From: Serratia sarumanii
Lineage (GTDB): Bacteria; Pseudomonadota; Gammaproteobacteria; Enterobacterales; Enterobacteriaceae
Length of the DNA stretch: 64,000 bases
Direction: 5' to 3'
Assembly (NCBI RefSeq): GCF_029962605.1
Contig: NZ_CP124750.1
Span: 2,170,001 to 2,234,000, forward strand
Shown: one piece after another, positions 1 to 10,017 of the stretch
Numbering within the stretch: position 1 is the first letter of the stretch
How the letters are laid out: each line of letters starts with the position of its first letter
Program-made: the position numbers and the translations under genes
Notes under the pieces: generated by a model
What the model saw: the letters and a program-made list of their open reading frames with translations, nothing else
What the model was told of the DNA's origin: nothing
Database searches by the model: none

Positions 1-1244
1 TGCTGGATACCCAACACGATAAGCAGCCGGGCACCGTGCTGAGCACCTCGCCGCTGGTCATCGCCTGTGGCGAAGGCGCGCTGGAGATCGTCGCCGGTCA
101 AAACGACAGCGGTCTGTACGTGCAGGGCAGCCGCCTGGCGCAGGAAATGGGCATCGTCACCGACGTGCGTCTGGCCGCCAAGCCGAACGCCGCGATGAAA
201 CGCCGCACCCGCGTACTGATCCTCGGGGTCAACGGCTTCATCGGCAACCACCTGACCGAGCGCCTGCTGCGCGACGATCGCTACGACATCTATGGTCTGG
301 ATATCGGCTCTGACGCCATCAGCCGCTTCCTCGACAACCCGCGCTTCCACTTCGTGGAAGGCGACATCAGCATCCACTCCGAGTGGATCGAGTATCACAT
401 CAAGAAATGCGACGTGGTGCTACCGCTGGTGGCGATCGCGACGCCGATCGAATACACCCGTAACCCGCTGCGCGTGTTCGAGCTGGACTTCGAAGAGAAC
501 CTGAAGATTGTTCGCGACTGCGTGAAATACAACAAGCGCATCATCTTCCCGTCCACTTCCGAAGTGTACGGCATGTGCGACGACAAAGAGTTCGACGAAG
601 ACCATTCGCGCCTGATCGTGGGGCCGATCAACAAGCAGCGCTGGATCTATTCGGTCTCCAAACAGCTGCTGGATCGGGTGATCTGGGCTTACGGCGCCAA
701 AGAAGGCCTGAAGTTCACGCTGTTCCGTCCGTTCAACTGGATGGGGCCGCGCCTGGATAACCTGGACGCGGCGCGTATCGGCTCTTCCCGCGCCATCACC
801 CAGCTGATCCTCAACCTGGTGGAAGGTTCGCCGATCAAACTGATGGACGGCGGCGCGCAGAAACGTTGCTTCACCGACATCAACGACGGCATCGAAGCGC
901 TGTTCCGCATCATCGAGAACCGCGACGGCCTGTGTGACGGCCAGATCGTCAACATCGGCAACCCGACCAACGAAGCGAGCATTCGCGAGCTGGCGGAAAT
1001 GCTGCTGGAAAGCTTCAACAACCACCCGTTGCGCGACCGCTTCCCGCCGTTTGCCGGCTTCAAGGACGTGGAGAGCAGCAGCTACTACGGTAAAGGTTAC
1101 CAGGACGTCGAGCACCGCACGCCGAGCATCAAAAATGCTCACCGCCTGCTGGGCTGGCAGCCGACCATCGAGATGAAGCAAACCATCGCCGATACGCTGG
1201 ACTACTTCCTGCGCACTACCGTTCAGGAAGGGAACGGTGCATGA
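1..1244 (+). CDS. arnA: ArnA, bifunctional UDP-L-Ara4N formyltransferase / UDP-glucuronate decarboxylase (3' part)
   Basis: The gene runs in from the left edge; the reading frame begins at base 3 and about 413 residues are present of a family length near 660. The end of the formyltransferase half is followed by the NAD-dependent decarboxylase half. Visible marks are the Rossmann motif [10 protein letters not shown], the active-site stretch PSTSEVYG and the short-chain dehydrogenase YSVSK motif (YxxxK). By family knowledge the decarboxylase converts UDP-GlcA to UDP-Ara4O and the other half formylates UDP-L-Ara4N, in the cytoplasm. The stop TGA overlaps the ATG of arnD (ATGA), so translation is coupled. 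arnB and arnC are expected just left of the window. Confidence 0.96.
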   Translation, partial: LDTQHDKQPGTVLSTSPLVIACGEGALEIVAGQNDSGLYVQGSRLAQEMGIVTDVRLAAKPNAAMKRRTRVLILGVNGFIGNHLTERLLRDDRYDIYGLDIGSDAISRFLDNPRFHFVEGDISIHSEWIEYHIKKCDVVLPLVAIATPIEYTRNPLRVFELDFEENLKIVRDCVKYNKRIIFPSTSEVYGMCDDKEFDEDHSRLIVGPINKQRWIYSVSKQLLDRVIWAYGAKEGLKFTLFRPFNWMGPRLDNLDAARIGSSRAITQLILNLVEGSPIKLMDGGAQKRCFTDINDGIEALFRIIENRDGLCDGQIVNIGNPTNEASIRELAEMLLESFNNHPLRDRFPPFAGFKDVESSSYYGKGYQDVEHRTPSIKNAHRLLGWQPTIEMKQTIADTLDYFLRTTVQEGNGA

Positions 1245-2146
1245 AGAAAGTCGGTCTGCGGGTTGATGTAGATACCTTCAGCGGCACCCGTGAAGGGGTG
1301 CCGCAGTTGCTGGATCTGTTCGAAAAGTACGACATTCAGGCCAGCTTCTTCTTCAGCGTGGGACCGGACAACATGGGGCGCCATCTTTGGCGCCTTTTGC
1401 GTCCGAAATTTTTGTGGAAAATGCTGCGTTCGAACGCCGCCTCGCTGTACGGTCTGGACATTCTGCTGGCCGGCACCGCCTGGCCGGGGCGCAACATTTC
1501 ACGCGCGCTGGGGCCGCTGATGAAGCGCACCGCCGAAGCCGGCCATGAGGTCGGGCTGCACGCCTGGGATCACCAGGGGTGGCAGGCCAGGGTCGGCAAG
1601 TGGAGCGAGGCGCAGCTGACCGAACAGGTACAGCTGGGCGTCGACGCCCTGAGCGCCAGCACCGGCCAGCCGGTGAAATGCTCCGCCGTGGCGGGTTGGC
1701 GCGCCGATACGCGCGTGCTGGAGGTCAAACAACGCTTCGGCTTCCATTACAACAGCGATTGCCGCGGCACCCATCCGTTCCGTCCGGTGCTGAGCGACGG
1801 GCGCCACGGTACGGTGCAGATCCCGGTGACGCTGCCGACCTTCGATGAAGTGATTGGCAGCGAAGTCAGCATGGCCGACTTCAACGACTATATTCTGCGC
1901 GCCATCGAGAACGATCGCGGCGTGCCGGTGTACACCATTCACACCGAAGTGGAAGGCATGTCGCAGGCGGCGATGTTCGAACAGTTATTGCAACGCGCAC
2001 AGCGGCAGGGCATCGAATTCTGTCCGCTGAGCGCGCTGTTACCGCAAGATTTGGCGTCACTGCCGTTGGGCCGCATCAAGCGCGCTCCTTTCCCCGGCCG
2101 CGAAGGTTGGCTGGGCTGTCAAACCGATGTGAAGGACGTTACATGA
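1241..2146 (+). CDS. arnD: ArnD, 4-deoxy-4-formamido-L-arabinose-phosphoundecaprenol deformylase
   Basis: 301 residues, the usual family length. It belongs to the NodB-type polysaccharide deacetylases: the metal-binding DVD lies at residues 9-11 and a histidine-rich GLHAWDH motif lies near residue 105. It removes the formyl group from undecaprenyl-P-Ara4FN at the inner membrane, making the donor that ArnT uses. ATG overlaps the arnA stop, and its own TGA overlaps the ATG of arnT. It is part of the arn (pmr) operon for cationic peptide and polymyxin resistance. Confidence 0.96.
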   Translation: MKKVGLRVDVDTFSGTREGVPQLLDLFEKYDIQASFFFSVGPDNMGRHLWRLLRPKFLWKMLRSNAASLYGLDILLAGTAWPGRNISRALGPLMKRTAEAGHEVGLHAWDHQGWQARVGKWSEAQLTEQVQLGVDALSASTGQPVKCSAVAGWRADTRVLEVKQRFGFHYNSDCRGTHPFRPVLSDGRHGTVQIPVTLPTFDEVIGSEVSMADFNDYILRAIENDRGVPVYTIHTEVEGMSQAAMFEQLLQRAQRQGIEFCPLSALLPQDLASLPLGRIKRAPFPGREGWLGCQTDVKDVT

Positions 2147-3807
2147 AGGCGCTAAAAGGATCCTGGGCCATTGTGCTGGCCGTTTTTTTTGCTCTGGTTT
2201 ACCTGATCCCGCTTAACGGCCGCCTGCTGTGGCAGCCGGATGAGACGCGTTATGCCGAGATCAGCCGTGAAATGCTGCAGCGCGGCGATTGGGTCGTGCC
2301 GCACCTGCTGGGGTTGCGCTATTTCGAAAAGCCGGTGGCGGGTTACTGGTTCAATAACATCAGCCAGTGGCTGTTTGGCGAAAACAACTTTGCGGTGCGT
2401 TTCGGCTCGGTGTTCAGCACCGGCATGACCGCGCTGCTGGTGTTCGCGCTGGCGATGCTGATGTGGCGCAATGCGCGCCGCGCCAGCCTGGCGGCGCTGA
2501 TGTTCCTGTCGATGGTGCTGGTGTTCAGCATCGGCACCTACAGCGTGCTGGATCCGATGATCTCGCTGTGGCTGGCGGCGGCGATGGTCAGTTATTACCT
2601 GACGCTGAAAGCCACCTCGGTCAAAGGCAAGCTGGGCGCTTACGCGTTGCTGGGCCTGGCCTGCGGCATGGGCTTTATGACCAAGGGCTTCCTGGCGCTG
2701 GCGGTGCCGGTGATCGCGGTGATCCCGATCGTCATTCAGCAACGCCGCATCAAGGATCTGCTGTGCTATGGCCCGGTGGCGATCGTGACCGCTACGCTGC
2801 TCAGCCTGCCGTGGGCGCTGGCGATCGCGCAACGCGAACCCGATTTCTGGAATTACTTCTTCTGGGTCGAGCATATTCAGCGTTTCGCCGAAGATAACGC
2901 CCAGCACAAGGCGCCGTTCTGGTATTACCTGCCGGTCCTGCTGGCGGCGGTGCTGCCGTGGCTGGCGCTGCTGCCTGGCGCGCTGCTCAAGGGTTGGCGC
3001 GAGCGCGTACAGCGTCCGGAGCTGTTCTTCCTGCTGAGCTGGGCGCTGATGCCGCTGATCTTCTTCAGCATCGCCAAAGGCAAGCTGCCGACCTACATTC
3101 TGCCGTGCATGGCTCCGCTGGCGCTGCTGATGACCGCCTATGCGGAAGACTACGCCGCCACGCTGCGCGCCAGGCTGTTCAAGGCCAACGCCTGGCTGAA
3201 CGGCCTGTTCGGCCTGATCGGCATCGTGGCGCTGGTGGTGTTGAGCTCCGGTCTGCTGCCGAAGGCACATCTGTTTACTCCGCAGGAGTGGCCGAAACTG
3301 GTGCTCGGCCTGATCGCCTTCGGCGGCTGGCTGCTGTTCGCGCTGGTTTCCGTACGCGACAACGGCCGCCAATGGCGCTGGGCGGCGGCTTGCCCGGTGC
3401 TGCTGTGCCTGGTGATCGGTTACGCCATCCCGCAACAGGTGACCGATTCCAAACTGCCGCAAAACTTTGCCCGCGCCACGATGGCCGAACTGAGCGACAG
3501 CCGCTATGTGTTGAGCGACAGCGTCGGGCTGGCGGCCGGCCTGGCCTGGGAGCTGAAGCGCAGCGACGTGCTGATGTACAGCCAGAAAGGCGAGGTGGCC
3601 TATGGTCTGGAGTACCCGGATGCCAAGGGGCACCTGATCAGCGATGCCGACTTCCCGCAGTGGCTGGCGCAGGCGCGCAAGCAGGGGAACGTGTCGCTGG
3701 TGCTGCAGCTGTCCCGTGGCGAAGCGCTGCCGCAGGAACTGCCCGCCGCAGACAAGGTGGATCGCATGAACCGCCTGGTGCTGATGTGGTATAAACAGCA
3801 ACCATGA
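2143..3807 (+). CDS. arnT: ArnT, undecaprenyl phosphate-L-Ara4N lipid A transferase
   Basis: 554 residues from the ATG at 2143, chosen because it overlaps the arnD stop as ATGA; an in-frame ATG 36 bases upstream lies inside arnD. It is a GT-C type polytopic inner-membrane glycosyltransferase with many hydrophobic segments. The acidic pair in QPDETRYAE (residues 31-39) fits the conserved periplasmic-loop catalytic motif of the ArnT/Pmt family. It moves L-Ara4N from undecaprenyl phosphate to lipid A phosphates on the periplasmic face. It is followed by arnE with a 4-base overlap. Confidence 0.96.
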   Translation: MKALKGSWAIVLAVFFALVYLIPLNGRLLWQPDETRYAEISREMLQRGDWVVPHLLGLRYFEKPVAGYWFNNISQWLFGENNFAVRFGSVFSTGMTALLVFALAMLMWRNARRASLAALMFLSMVLVFSIGTYSVLDPMISLWLAAAMVSYYLTLKATSVKGKLGAYALLGLACGMGFMTKGFLALAVPVIAVIPIVIQQRRIKDLLCYGPVAIVTATLLSLPWALAIAQREPDFWNYFFWVEHIQRFAEDNAQHKAPFWYYLPVLLAAVLPWLALLPGALLKGWRERVQRPELFFLLSWALMPLIFFSIAKGKLPTYILPCMAPLALLMTAYAEDYAATLRARLFKANAWLNGLFGLIGIVALVVLSSGLLPKAHLFTPQEWPKLVLGLIAFGGWLLFALVSVRDNGRQWRWAAACPVLLCLVIGYAIPQQVTDSKLPQNFARATMAELSDSRYVLSDSVGLAAGLAWELKRSDVLMYSQKGEVAYGLEYPDAKGHLISDADFPQWLAQARKQGNVSLVLQLSRGEALPQELPAADKVDRMNRLVLMWYKQQP

Positions 3808-4148
3808 TGGGTTTTCTGTTGGTGATTGTGGTCAGCCTGCTCACCTGTGGTGGGCAGCTGTGCCAGAAACAGGCGGCGCACTGTTGGGAACGGGCGGACG
3901 AGGCGCGGCTGAAGCTGACACTGCGCTGGTTGGCGCTGGCGGTGCTGCTGCTGGGGCTGGGCATGGCGGTGTGGCTCAATGTGCTGCAACGCCTGCCGCT
4001 CAGCCTGGCTTACCCGATGCTCAGCCTGAACTTTGTGATGGTGACGCTGGCGGCGCGCTGGCTGTTTCATGAGCCGACGACCGCCCGCCACTGGTGCGGC
4101 GTAGCGTCGATTATGTTGGGGATCCTGCTGATGAGCGTGCATTCATGA
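3804..4148 (+). CDS. arnE: ArnE, subunit of the L-Ara4N-phosphoundecaprenol flippase
   Basis: 114 residues with four predicted hydrophobic segments, as in the small multidrug resistance/EamA fold. With ArnF it is thought to flip undecaprenyl-P-L-Ara4N across the inner membrane. The motif [13 protein letters not shown] resembles the second half of SMR proteins. Two ATG codons stand in tandem at 3804 and 3807; the first overlaps the arnT stop. Place in the operon and size both support the call. Confidence 0.93.
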   Translation: MMGFLLVIVVSLLTCGGQLCQKQAAHCWERADEARLKLTLRWLALAVLLLGLGMAVWLNVLQRLPLSLAYPMLSLNFVMVTLAARWLFHEPTTARHWCGVASIMLGILLMSVHS

Positions 4149-4537
4149 GGGGCTATGCCTGGGGCGCCGCCAGCGTGTTGCTGGTGACGTTGGCGCAGTT
4201 GCTGATGAAGTGGGGCATGGTGCAAATCCCGCTGATGTCGTTCGCCGACGTCTCGTTGGCGCTGATCGGCGGCTACTGGCTGCCGCTGTTGGCGGTGGGC
4301 GGCGGCATCTGCGGTTATGCGCTGTCGATGCTGTGTTGGTTCTTTGCGCTGCGCCACCTGCCGTTAAACCGCGCTTATCCTCTGTTGAGCGTCAGTTATG
4401 CGCTGGTCTATCTGGCGGCGGTGATCCTGCCGTGGTTCAACGAGTCCGCTACGCTGCTGAAAACGCTGGGCACGCTGTTTATTCTGTTCGGCGTCTGGCT
4501 GATTAACAGCAAGTCCGAGACAAAATCGCAGGAATAG
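4145..4537 (+). CDS. arnF: ArnF, subunit of the L-Ara4N-phosphoundecaprenol flippase
   Basis: 130 residues from the ATG at 4145, which overlaps the arnE stop; a longer in-frame start at 4094 lies inside arnE and is not needed. There are four hydrophobic segments, and [19 protein letters not shown] matches the SMR/EamA pattern seen in ArnE. It is the partner of ArnE in flipping the Ara4N lipid donor and the last gene of the operon. The 176 bases that follow, up to nlpC, show no clear U-tailed terminator. Confidence 0.93.
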   Translation: MRGYAWGAASVLLVTLAQLLMKWGMVQIPLMSFADVSLALIGGYWLPLLAVGGGICGYALSMLCWFFALRHLPLNRAYPLLSVSYALVYLAAVILPWFNESATLLKTLGTLFILFGVWLINSKSETKSQE

Positions 4538-4713
4538 GGCCAAAACCGGCGATCCTGTCATTATCTCCCTTATGGCGCTTGCCTTTTTCCCCGTGCGGGA
4601 GATAAATTAACGCCAAATAGCGCTCTCCTTACGTGGTGCCGGCTTTGCCTCGCAGGCGGTGTGGTGGTGTACCGGATGGCATAATGCGGCAACGTGTTCA
4701 ATGAAGGGATATT

Positions 4714-5178
4714 ATGCGGATGCGTGTGTGGTTTTTATTAGCCAGTTTGATCCTCGCCGGGTGCAGCAGCCATGCGCCGCCGCCCAGCGGCCGCCTGGCG
4801 GACTCTATCGTGGTGGTGGCCCAGCTCAATGAGCAGCTGCGCCAGTGGTACGGCACGCCATACCGTTACGGCGGCCTGGATCGGGGCGGGGTAGATTGTT
4901 CCGGCTTTGTTTACCGCACGTTCCGCGATCGTTTTGACATGCAACTGCCGCGTTCGACCGAAGAACAGACCTCGCTGGGCACCAAGGTCTCACGCGATGA
5001 GCTGATGCCGGGCGATCTGGTGTTTTTCAAAACCGGCGGCGGTGAGAACGGCCTGCACGTCGGCATTTACGATACCAACGACCAATTTATCCACGCGTCG
5101 ACCAGCCGCGGGGTGATCCGCTCCTCGCTCGATAACGTCTACTGGAAGCGGGTGTACTGGCAGGCGCGACGCATTTAG
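4714..5178 (+). CDS. nlpC: NlpC, NlpC/P60 family lipoprotein, putative peptidoglycan endopeptidase
   Basis: 154 residues, the same length as E. coli NlpC and close to it throughout. The signal peptide ends in a lipobox (LILAGC; Cys16 would be lipidated). The NlpC/P60 domain shows the catalytic Cys in VDCSGF, the GDLVFF motif, and the His in GLHVGIY. It presumably acts in the periplasm or envelope on murein cross-links, as NlpC/P60 enzymes do. In E. coli it lies next to btuD and ydiV; here lplA stands between nlpC and ydiV. Confidence 0.95.
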   Translation: MRMRVWFLLASLILAGCSSHAPPPSGRLADSIVVVAQLNEQLRQWYGTPYRYGGLDRGGVDCSGFVYRTFRDRFDMQLPRSTEEQTSLGTKVSRDELMPGDLVFFKTGGGENGLHVGIYDTNDQFIHASTSRGVIRSSLDNVYWKRVYWQARRI

Positions 5179-5237
5179 CCTTAACCCATTGATTTGGTGT
5201 ATCATGGCGGCATCTCATGTTTTGGACGGTGCCTGCC

Positions 5238-6251
5238 ATGAACAGCCTGCGTTTACTGATCTCCGACTCCTACGATCCCTGGTTCAACCTGGCGGTGGAA
5301 GAGTGCATCTTCCGCGAAATGACCACGCAAAAAATTCTCTTCCTGTGGCGCAATGCCGAAACGGTGGTGATTGGCCAGTCGCAGAACCCCTGGAAAGAGT
5401 GCAACACCCGGCGCATGGAGCAGGACGGCATTCGGCTGGCGCGGCGCAGCAGCGGCGGCGGGGCGGTATTTCACGACCTGGGCAACACCTGTTTCACCTT
5501 TATGGCCGGCAAGCCGGGCTACGACAAGAGCGTCTCGACCGACATCATTCTGCAAGCGCTGCGGCAGCTGGGCGTCGCGGCTGGCGCGTCGGGGCGCAAC
5601 GATCTGGTGATGGAAACCGCCGATGGGCCGCGTAAAATATCCGGCTCGGCCTATCGAGAAACCCAGGATCGCGGTTTCCATCACGGCACGCTGCTGCTGA
5701 ACGCCGACCTGGAACGGCTGGCGAACTACCTCAATCCGGATCCCAAAAAGCTGCAGGCCAAGGGCATCACCTCGGTGCGTTCACGCGTCGCCAATTTGGC
5801 GGAGTTTTTGCCGGGTATCAGCCATGAGCAGGTATGCGACGCCATCGTGCAGGCTTTCTTCGCCCACTATGGCGAAACGGCCGAGCCGGAGATCATTTCG
5901 CCGGACGTGTTCCCCGATCTGCCCGATTTTGCCGCGCAGTTCGCCAAACAAAGCAGCTGGGAATGGAATTTCGGCAAGGCGCCGGCGTTCAGCCACTTGC
6001 TTAACGAGCGCTTTGTCTGGGGCGGCGTAGACCTGTTCTTCGATGTGGAGAAGGGGGCTATCGTTCGCGCGCAGGCGTTCACCGACAGCCTTAATCCCGC
6101 CCCGCTGCAGCGGCTGGCGGATATGCTGGTGGGCTGCCCGTATCGAAGCGAGCCCGTTGCCGCCTGCTGTGATCGACTGATGGCGGACTATCCTCAGCAG
6201 GCGGCCGAATTAGCCGAACTGCGACAATGGCTGAGTGAAACGATCCGTTAG
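5238..6251 (+). CDS. lplA: Lipoate-protein ligase A
   Basis: 337 residues from the ATG at 5238 ([20 protein letters not shown]), which lines up with the start of E. coli LplA; an upstream in-frame ATG at 5217 would add seven unsupported residues. It carries the lipoate-binding [12 protein letters not shown] motif and KISGSAYRE. It activates free lipoate with ATP and transfers it to the lipoyl domains of 2-oxoacid dehydrogenases and GcvH in the cytoplasm. It is followed at once by a strong hairpin terminator. Its place between nlpC and ydiV differs from E. coli. Confidence 0.96.
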   Translation: MNSLRLLISDSYDPWFNLAVEECIFREMTTQKILFLWRNAETVVIGQSQNPWKECNTRRMEQDGIRLARRSSGGGAVFHDLGNTCFTFMAGKPGYDKSVSTDIILQALRQLGVAAGASGRNDLVMETADGPRKISGSAYRETQDRGFHHGTLLLNADLERLANYLNPDPKKLQAKGITSVRSRVANLAEFLPGISHEQVCDAIVQAFFAHYGETAEPEIISPDVFPDLPDFAAQFAKQSSWEWNFGKAPAFSHLLNERFVWGGVDLFFDVEKGAIVRAQAFTDSLNPAPLQRLADMLVGCPYRSEPVAACCDRLMADYPQQAAELAELRQWLSETIR

Positions 6252-6267
6252 CGGAGGCCTGGTGATG

Positions 6268-6297
6268 AAGGGATGAGCGTGCTCATCCCTTTTTTTA
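6268..6297 (+). terminator. Rho-independent terminator of lplA
   Basis: A GGGATGAGC / GCTCATCCC stem with a tiny GT loop, followed by a run of seven T. It lies 17 bases after the lplA stop. Confidence 0.85.
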
Positions 6298-6761
6298 TCG
6301 CTGAAATCGACGTTTTGCACGGCGGTAGCGCAGATTTTCTGAAAATCAAGGTGGGCATTTTTTTGCGTTTTCAATGCCGAGAATAACGGGCGGAATTGAT
6401 GCGTTATTAAATTTAATCAGTCATCGTTAACGACAGGAAAAATCGGCGTTAAGGCGGGAAGATTATTTTACTTTATTTAAGATTTTTCTTAAATAAAACA
6501 AAGGAGATAAGTCAAATTTGGCCGTCAATCCATTCTACTTAAGCCAAATACCTTTTCACATAACGCGTTTGGCGGGCGCCATGGCATAAGTTCGGCTGCT
6601 TTTCTTTGCGCCTTTCACGATTGTCGTATAGCTTTAATCTATCAATTAAATGATATTTCATGGGTATTTACATTGATATTTCCGATTAATCCCAGAGGGA
6701 TTGATCGATAAAATATATTGATATACGATGATACGCTAGCCATTCATCCTGTGGCATTAAA
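6298..6761. other. AT-rich intergenic region upstream of ydiV
   Basis: About 460 bases that are clearly more AT-rich than the surrounding genes, with many A/T runs. This is what one sees in H-NS-bound or horizontally acquired DNA, though that is inference. It holds the likely promoter of the EAL gene and one weak short reading frame (6518-6589) behind an AAAGGAG. I see no RNA gene or repeat. Confidence 0.5.
6518..6589 (+). CDS. Possible 23-residue small ORF
   Basis: A TTG start preceded by AAAGGAG at 6500-6506, spaced 11 bases. It encodes a 23-residue peptide rich in Pro, Phe and Ala, ending LAGAMA. The spacing is long and the start codon weak, so this may be chance. No family is recognised. 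Confidence 0.15.
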   Translation: MAVNPFYLSQIPFHITRLAGAMA

Positions 6762-7493
6762 ATGAACATCCAACTCGAAGCTGACTTTATTAGTAGCTAT
6801 GTTTTTCAACCTGTTTACTCAATGGAGGGCGGGCTGTTGGCGGTGGAAATGTTGAGCCGATTCAACAGTCTCGACGGTGATTTAGCCATGCCGGCCGAAA
6901 TTGGGATTAATTTATTGGCGCCTGAACAAAGGATTGAGTTATTTAATGAGCAACTGAAACTTGCGGAGCAACATGCGGCTTGGTTTACCGGTAACAACGT
7001 GCAGTTGACCATCAATATCGAAGAAACCATCGTTGAGCTTATTCTTTCCGATTCGGCGTTGTGCCAACGGATCGGGCAATATCCTTTTATTGCATTTGAA
7101 GTGAGTGAGAGTTTTCCGAATCTTTCGGCCGGGAAGAACAACCCGAGCGTGCGGCGATTAAGCGAAATGTTTACGCTGTGGCTCGATGATTTCGGTTCCG
7201 GTAAAGCCACGCTGACCGCGTTGTACGATGGTTTGTTTGACTACGTAAAGATAGACAAGCGTTTTTACTGGCAGCTGTTTACCCATCAGGGATATGACGT
7301 GGTCATCGACTCGTTGTTAAAGAATATCAACCTGTTATGTAAAGGCGTGATCGTCGGAGGAATAGAGAAAAAAGAGTATTTTAATAAACTCAGGTACGCC
7401 GGTGTTTTAGGTCTGCAAGGTTTTTTATGGCCCAGCGTTGGTGTGGATAATCTGCAAGCTTTGCTGGCGACGCCCAGCGAGTTCAATAATTAA
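6762..7493 (+). CDS. ydiV: YdiV/RflP-type compact EAL-domain protein (anti-FlhDC factor or c-di-GMP phosphodiesterase)
   Basis: 243 residues: a lone EAL domain with no signal peptide or membrane segment. Its place between nlpC/lplA and selO, and family blocks such as YPFIAFEVSE, DGLFDYVKIDK and LQGFLWPSV, match E. coli/Salmonella YdiV, which binds FlhD and does not degrade c-di-GMP. Unlike that degenerate family, this copy keeps most EAL residues: Glu of EML (for EAL), Asn in TINIEE, Glu in FEVSE, Asp-Asp in DDFGSG, Lys in VKID and Gln in LQG. The EGVE motif reads GGIE. It could be an active phosphodiesterase, a flagellar anti-activator, or both. Base composition is AT-richer than its neighbours. 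Confidence 0.85.
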   Translation: MNIQLEADFISSYVFQPVYSMEGGLLAVEMLSRFNSLDGDLAMPAEIGINLLAPEQRIELFNEQLKLAEQHAAWFTGNNVQLTINIEETIVELILSDSALCQRIGQYPFIAFEVSESFPNLSAGKNNPSVRRLSEMFTLWLDDFGSGKATLTALYDGLFDYVKIDKRFYWQLFTHQGYDVVIDSLLKNINLLCKGVIVGGIEKKEYFNKLRYAGVLGLQGFLWPSVGVDNLQALLATPSEFNN

Positions 7494-7550
7494 GAAGTGA
7501 TATAAAAAATTACACACAATGAGGTAAATCATGCGCGGAGTGAGGTTACC

Positions 7551-7616
7551 GTGATTCCGCTACCGTTATTGATCCTCGCTGTTGGGCTGATAACACCGTT
7601 TATCAGCCGGCATTAA
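7551..7616 (+). CDS. Possible 21-residue hydrophobic small protein
   Basis: A GTG start at 7551 follows TGAGGTTACC, a fair ribosome site. The product is 21 residues (MIPLPLLILAVGLITPFISR and a final His), one hydrophobic segment followed by basic residues, like known small inner-membrane proteins. I do not recognise a family. It sits in the gap between ydiV and selO. Confidence 0.3.
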   Translation: MIPLPLLILAVGLITPFISRH

Positions 7617-7654
7617 ACCCGCGCTTCCTCAGCCAGGCGGAACGCCAAACTCCC

Positions 7655-7683
7655 CGCATCCGTCCTGACGACAGGCGGATGCG
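7655..7683. repeat. Inverted repeat before selO
   Basis: Arms CGCATCCG (7655-7662) and CGGATGCG (7676-7683) with a 13-base loop. There is no T run, so it is a hairpin or operator candidate rather than a clear terminator. Confidence 0.5.
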
Positions 7684-7751
7684 TTCTCCCTGCATTCCTT
7701 CGGTGTTAATCCGCTCGTTCAGGCTCTACACTACGCTGAAACGGAGGGCCT

Positions 7752-9194
7752 ATGCCGCAGTTCGATAACGCTTACTACCAACAGTTACCCGGCTTCTACA
7801 CCGCTCTGAACCCGACGCCGCTCAAGGATGCGCGCCTGCTGTACCACAGCGAGCCGCTGGCGCGCGAGCTGGGGCTGGATGAAAGCTGGTTTACTCAGGA
7901 TAAAACCCCGATTTGGGCGGGAGAAACGCTGCTGCCGGGCATGCAGCCGCTGGCGCAGGTGTACAGTGGCCACCAGTTCGGCGTGTGGGCAGGGCAGTTG
8001 GGTGATGGCCGCGGCATTTTGCTTGGCGAACAGGTTCTGGCGGACGGCAGCCACCGCGACTGGCACCTGAAGGGCGCCGGGCTGACGCCGTATTCGCGCA
8101 TGGGGGACGGCCGCGCGGTGCTGCGTTCGGTTATCCGCGAGTTTCTGGCCTCTGAGGCGCTGCACCATTTGGGGATCCCCACCACCCGAGCGTTGACCAT
8201 CGTCACCAGCAGGCAGCCGGTGTTCCGCGAGCAGCCGGAACGCGGTGCCATGCTGATGCGGGTGGCGGAAAGCCACGTGCGCTTCGGCCACTTCGAACAC
8301 TTTTACTACCGTAACCAGCCGGAGCAGGTGCGGCAGCTGGCGGATTTCGTCATCGCCCGTCACTGGCCGCAGCTGCAGGATCAGGCCGAGCGCTACCTGT
8401 TGTGGTTTACCGACGTGGTCGAACGCACGGCGCGCCTGATCGCCCATTGGCAAACCGTCGGTTTCGCGCACGGCGTGATGAACACCGACAACATGTCGAT
8501 TCTCGGTATCACCATCGATTACGGCCCTTACGGTTTCCTTGACGACTACCAGCCCGGCTATATCTGCAACCATTCCGATCACCAGGGGCGTTACGCCTTC
8601 GACAATCAGCCGGCGGTGGCGTTGTGGAACCTGCATCGTCTGGCGCAGACCCTATCGGGGCTGATGACCACCGAACAGCTGCAGCAGGCGCTGGCGGCGT
8701 ATGAGCCGGCGCTGATGCGCGCCTACGGCGAACAGATGCGCGCCAAACTCGGCTTCTTCACGCCGACGGCGCAGGACAACGACGTGCTCACCGGTCTGCT
8801 GGGCCTGATGGCGCAGGAAGGGCGGGACTATACCCGCACGTTCCGCCTGTTGAGCGAGACCGAACAGCAGCAGGCGCAGTCGCCGCTGCGCGACGAGTTT
8901 ATCGATCGCGCGGCGTTCGACGCCTGGTATCAGCAGTATCGTCAGCGTTTGCAACAGGAGCAGGTGAGCGATGCGGAGCGGCAACGGGCGATGAAGGCGG
9001 TGAATCCGCGGCTGATCCTGCGCAACTATCTGGCGCAGCAGGCGATTGAGGACGCGGAGAACGACGATGTGGGCCGTTTGCAGCGATTGCATCAGGCCCT
9101 GCTGCGGCCGTTCGACGATGTGCCGGAGTATGACGATCTCGCCGCGCTGCCGCCGGACTGGGGCAAGCACCTGGAGATTTCCTGCTCCAGCTGA
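7752..9194 (+). CDS. selO: SelO, protein adenylyltransferase (YdiU family pseudokinase)
   Basis: 480 residues, full length. It shows family blocks [48 protein letters not shown] and [11 protein letters not shown], the last two holding the metal and catalytic residues of the inverted kinase active site. It ends in SCSS, where eukaryotic SelO has selenocysteine and bacteria usually have Cys. Known family members transfer AMP to Ser/Thr/Tyr of redox proteins. It is followed by a bidirectional terminator shared with the haem operon. Confidence 0.95.
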   Translation: MPQFDNAYYQQLPGFYTALNPTPLKDARLLYHSEPLARELGLDESWFTQDKTPIWAGETLLPGMQPLAQVYSGHQFGVWAGQLGDGRGILLGEQVLADGSHRDWHLKGAGLTPYSRMGDGRAVLRSVIREFLASEALHHLGIPTTRALTIVTSRQPVFREQPERGAMLMRVAESHVRFGHFEHFYYRNQPEQVRQLADFVIARHWPQLQDQAERYLLWFTDVVERTARLIAHWQTVGFAHGVMNTDNMSILGITIDYGPYGFLDDYQPGYICNHSDHQGRYAFDNQPAVALWNLHRLAQTLSGLMTTEQLQQALAAYEPALMRAYGEQMRAKLGFFTPTAQDNDVLTGLLGLMAQEGRDYTRTFRLLSETEQQQAQSPLRDEFIDRAAFDAWYQQYRQRLQQEQVSDAERQRAMKAVNPRLILRNYLAQQAIEDAENDDVGRLQRLHQALLRPFDDVPEYDDLAALPPDWGKHLEISCSS

Positions 9195-9202
9195 GATGAA
9201 GA

Positions 9203-9233
9203 AAGGGCGCTTGATAGCGCCCTTAAATTTTTT
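9203..9233. terminator. Terminator between selO and hemV
   Basis: Stem AAGGGCGC / GCGCCCTT with loop TTGATA, then AAA and a run of seven T on the plus strand. It serves selO; for hemV on the minus strand it gives the same stem with a weaker tail. Confidence 0.75.
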
Positions 9234-10017
9234 ATTGGCGCAGGTAGACCTGCGGCAGCGACACTTCGGGATGATGCACCACGCCGAGATCGGCCTGATA
9301 CCAGCGGGTGAGGATCTCCGTTTGCAACACTTCCTGCGGCGTGCCGCTCGCCACCAATCGCCCCTGATGCAACAGCAGGATCCGATCGGCGTACAGCGCG
9401 GCCAGATTGAGATCGTGCAGCACGCAGCAGACGCCCAGCGGCTGTTGGCGCGTCAGCGAGCGCAGCAGGCGCAGGGTGTGCTGCTGGTGATACAGATCCA
9501 GCGCCGAGGTCGGTTCGTCGAGGAACAGCCAGGCGGGGGACGGCTGCGGTTGCCACAGCTGCGCCAACACCCGCGCCAGCTGCACCCGCTGTTGTTCGCC
9601 GCCGGACAGCTGGCGGTAGTCGCGCTGCGCCAGCGCCAGGCAGTCGGTTTGCGCCATCACCTGTTGGATCGCCTGATGCTCGTCGCGTTTGCCGTGCGGC
9701 GAACGCCCCATGCTGACCACTTCTTCCACGCTGAACGGAAACGCCAAATCGCTGTACTGGCGCATCACGGCCCGGACTTTGGCCAACTGTTGCGGCGCCC
9801 AGTGTTCCAGCGGGCGGTCAAGCAGCCGACATTCGCCGCAGTCCGGCGTCAAATAGCCGGTCAGCAAGCGCAGCAGCGTCGATTTGCCGGCGCCGTTAGG
9901 GCCGATAATCGCCACCATTTCACCGCCGGCAAGGCTGAGCGAAACGTCGTTGATCAACCGGCGCGTACCGAGGCTGTAACGCAGCTCCCGGGCTGTCAGG
10001 CAGGCGGCGTTATCCAC
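9232..10017 (-). CDS. hemV: Haemin ABC transporter ATP-binding protein HemV/HmuV
   Basis: 261 residues. Walker [10 protein letters not shown], signature LSGGEQQR and Walker [12 protein letters not shown] are all intact. It powers haem import through HemU across the inner membrane. The start is GTG at 10017, overlapping the end of hemU by 8 bases, so coupling is likely. It is the last gene of the hem operon. Confidence 0.95.
   Translation of the reverse strand: MDNAACLTARELRYSLGTRRLINDVSLSLAGGEMVAIIGPNGAGKSTLLRLLTGYLTPDCGECRLLDRPLEHWAPQQLAKVRAVMRQYSDLAFPFSVEEVVSMGRSPHGKRDEHQAIQQVMAQTDCLALAQRDYRQLSGGEQQRVQLARVLAQLWQPQPSPAWLFLDEPTSALDLYHQQHTLRLLRSLTRQQPLGVCCVLHDLNLAALYADRILLLHQGRLVASGTPQEVLQTEILTRWYQADLGVVHHPEVSLPQVYLRQ

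Noticed and set aside
2152..3801. 549-codon open frame antisense to arnT
   Set aside because: High-GC antisense shadow with Gln/Arg/His-rich composition; arnT is certain.
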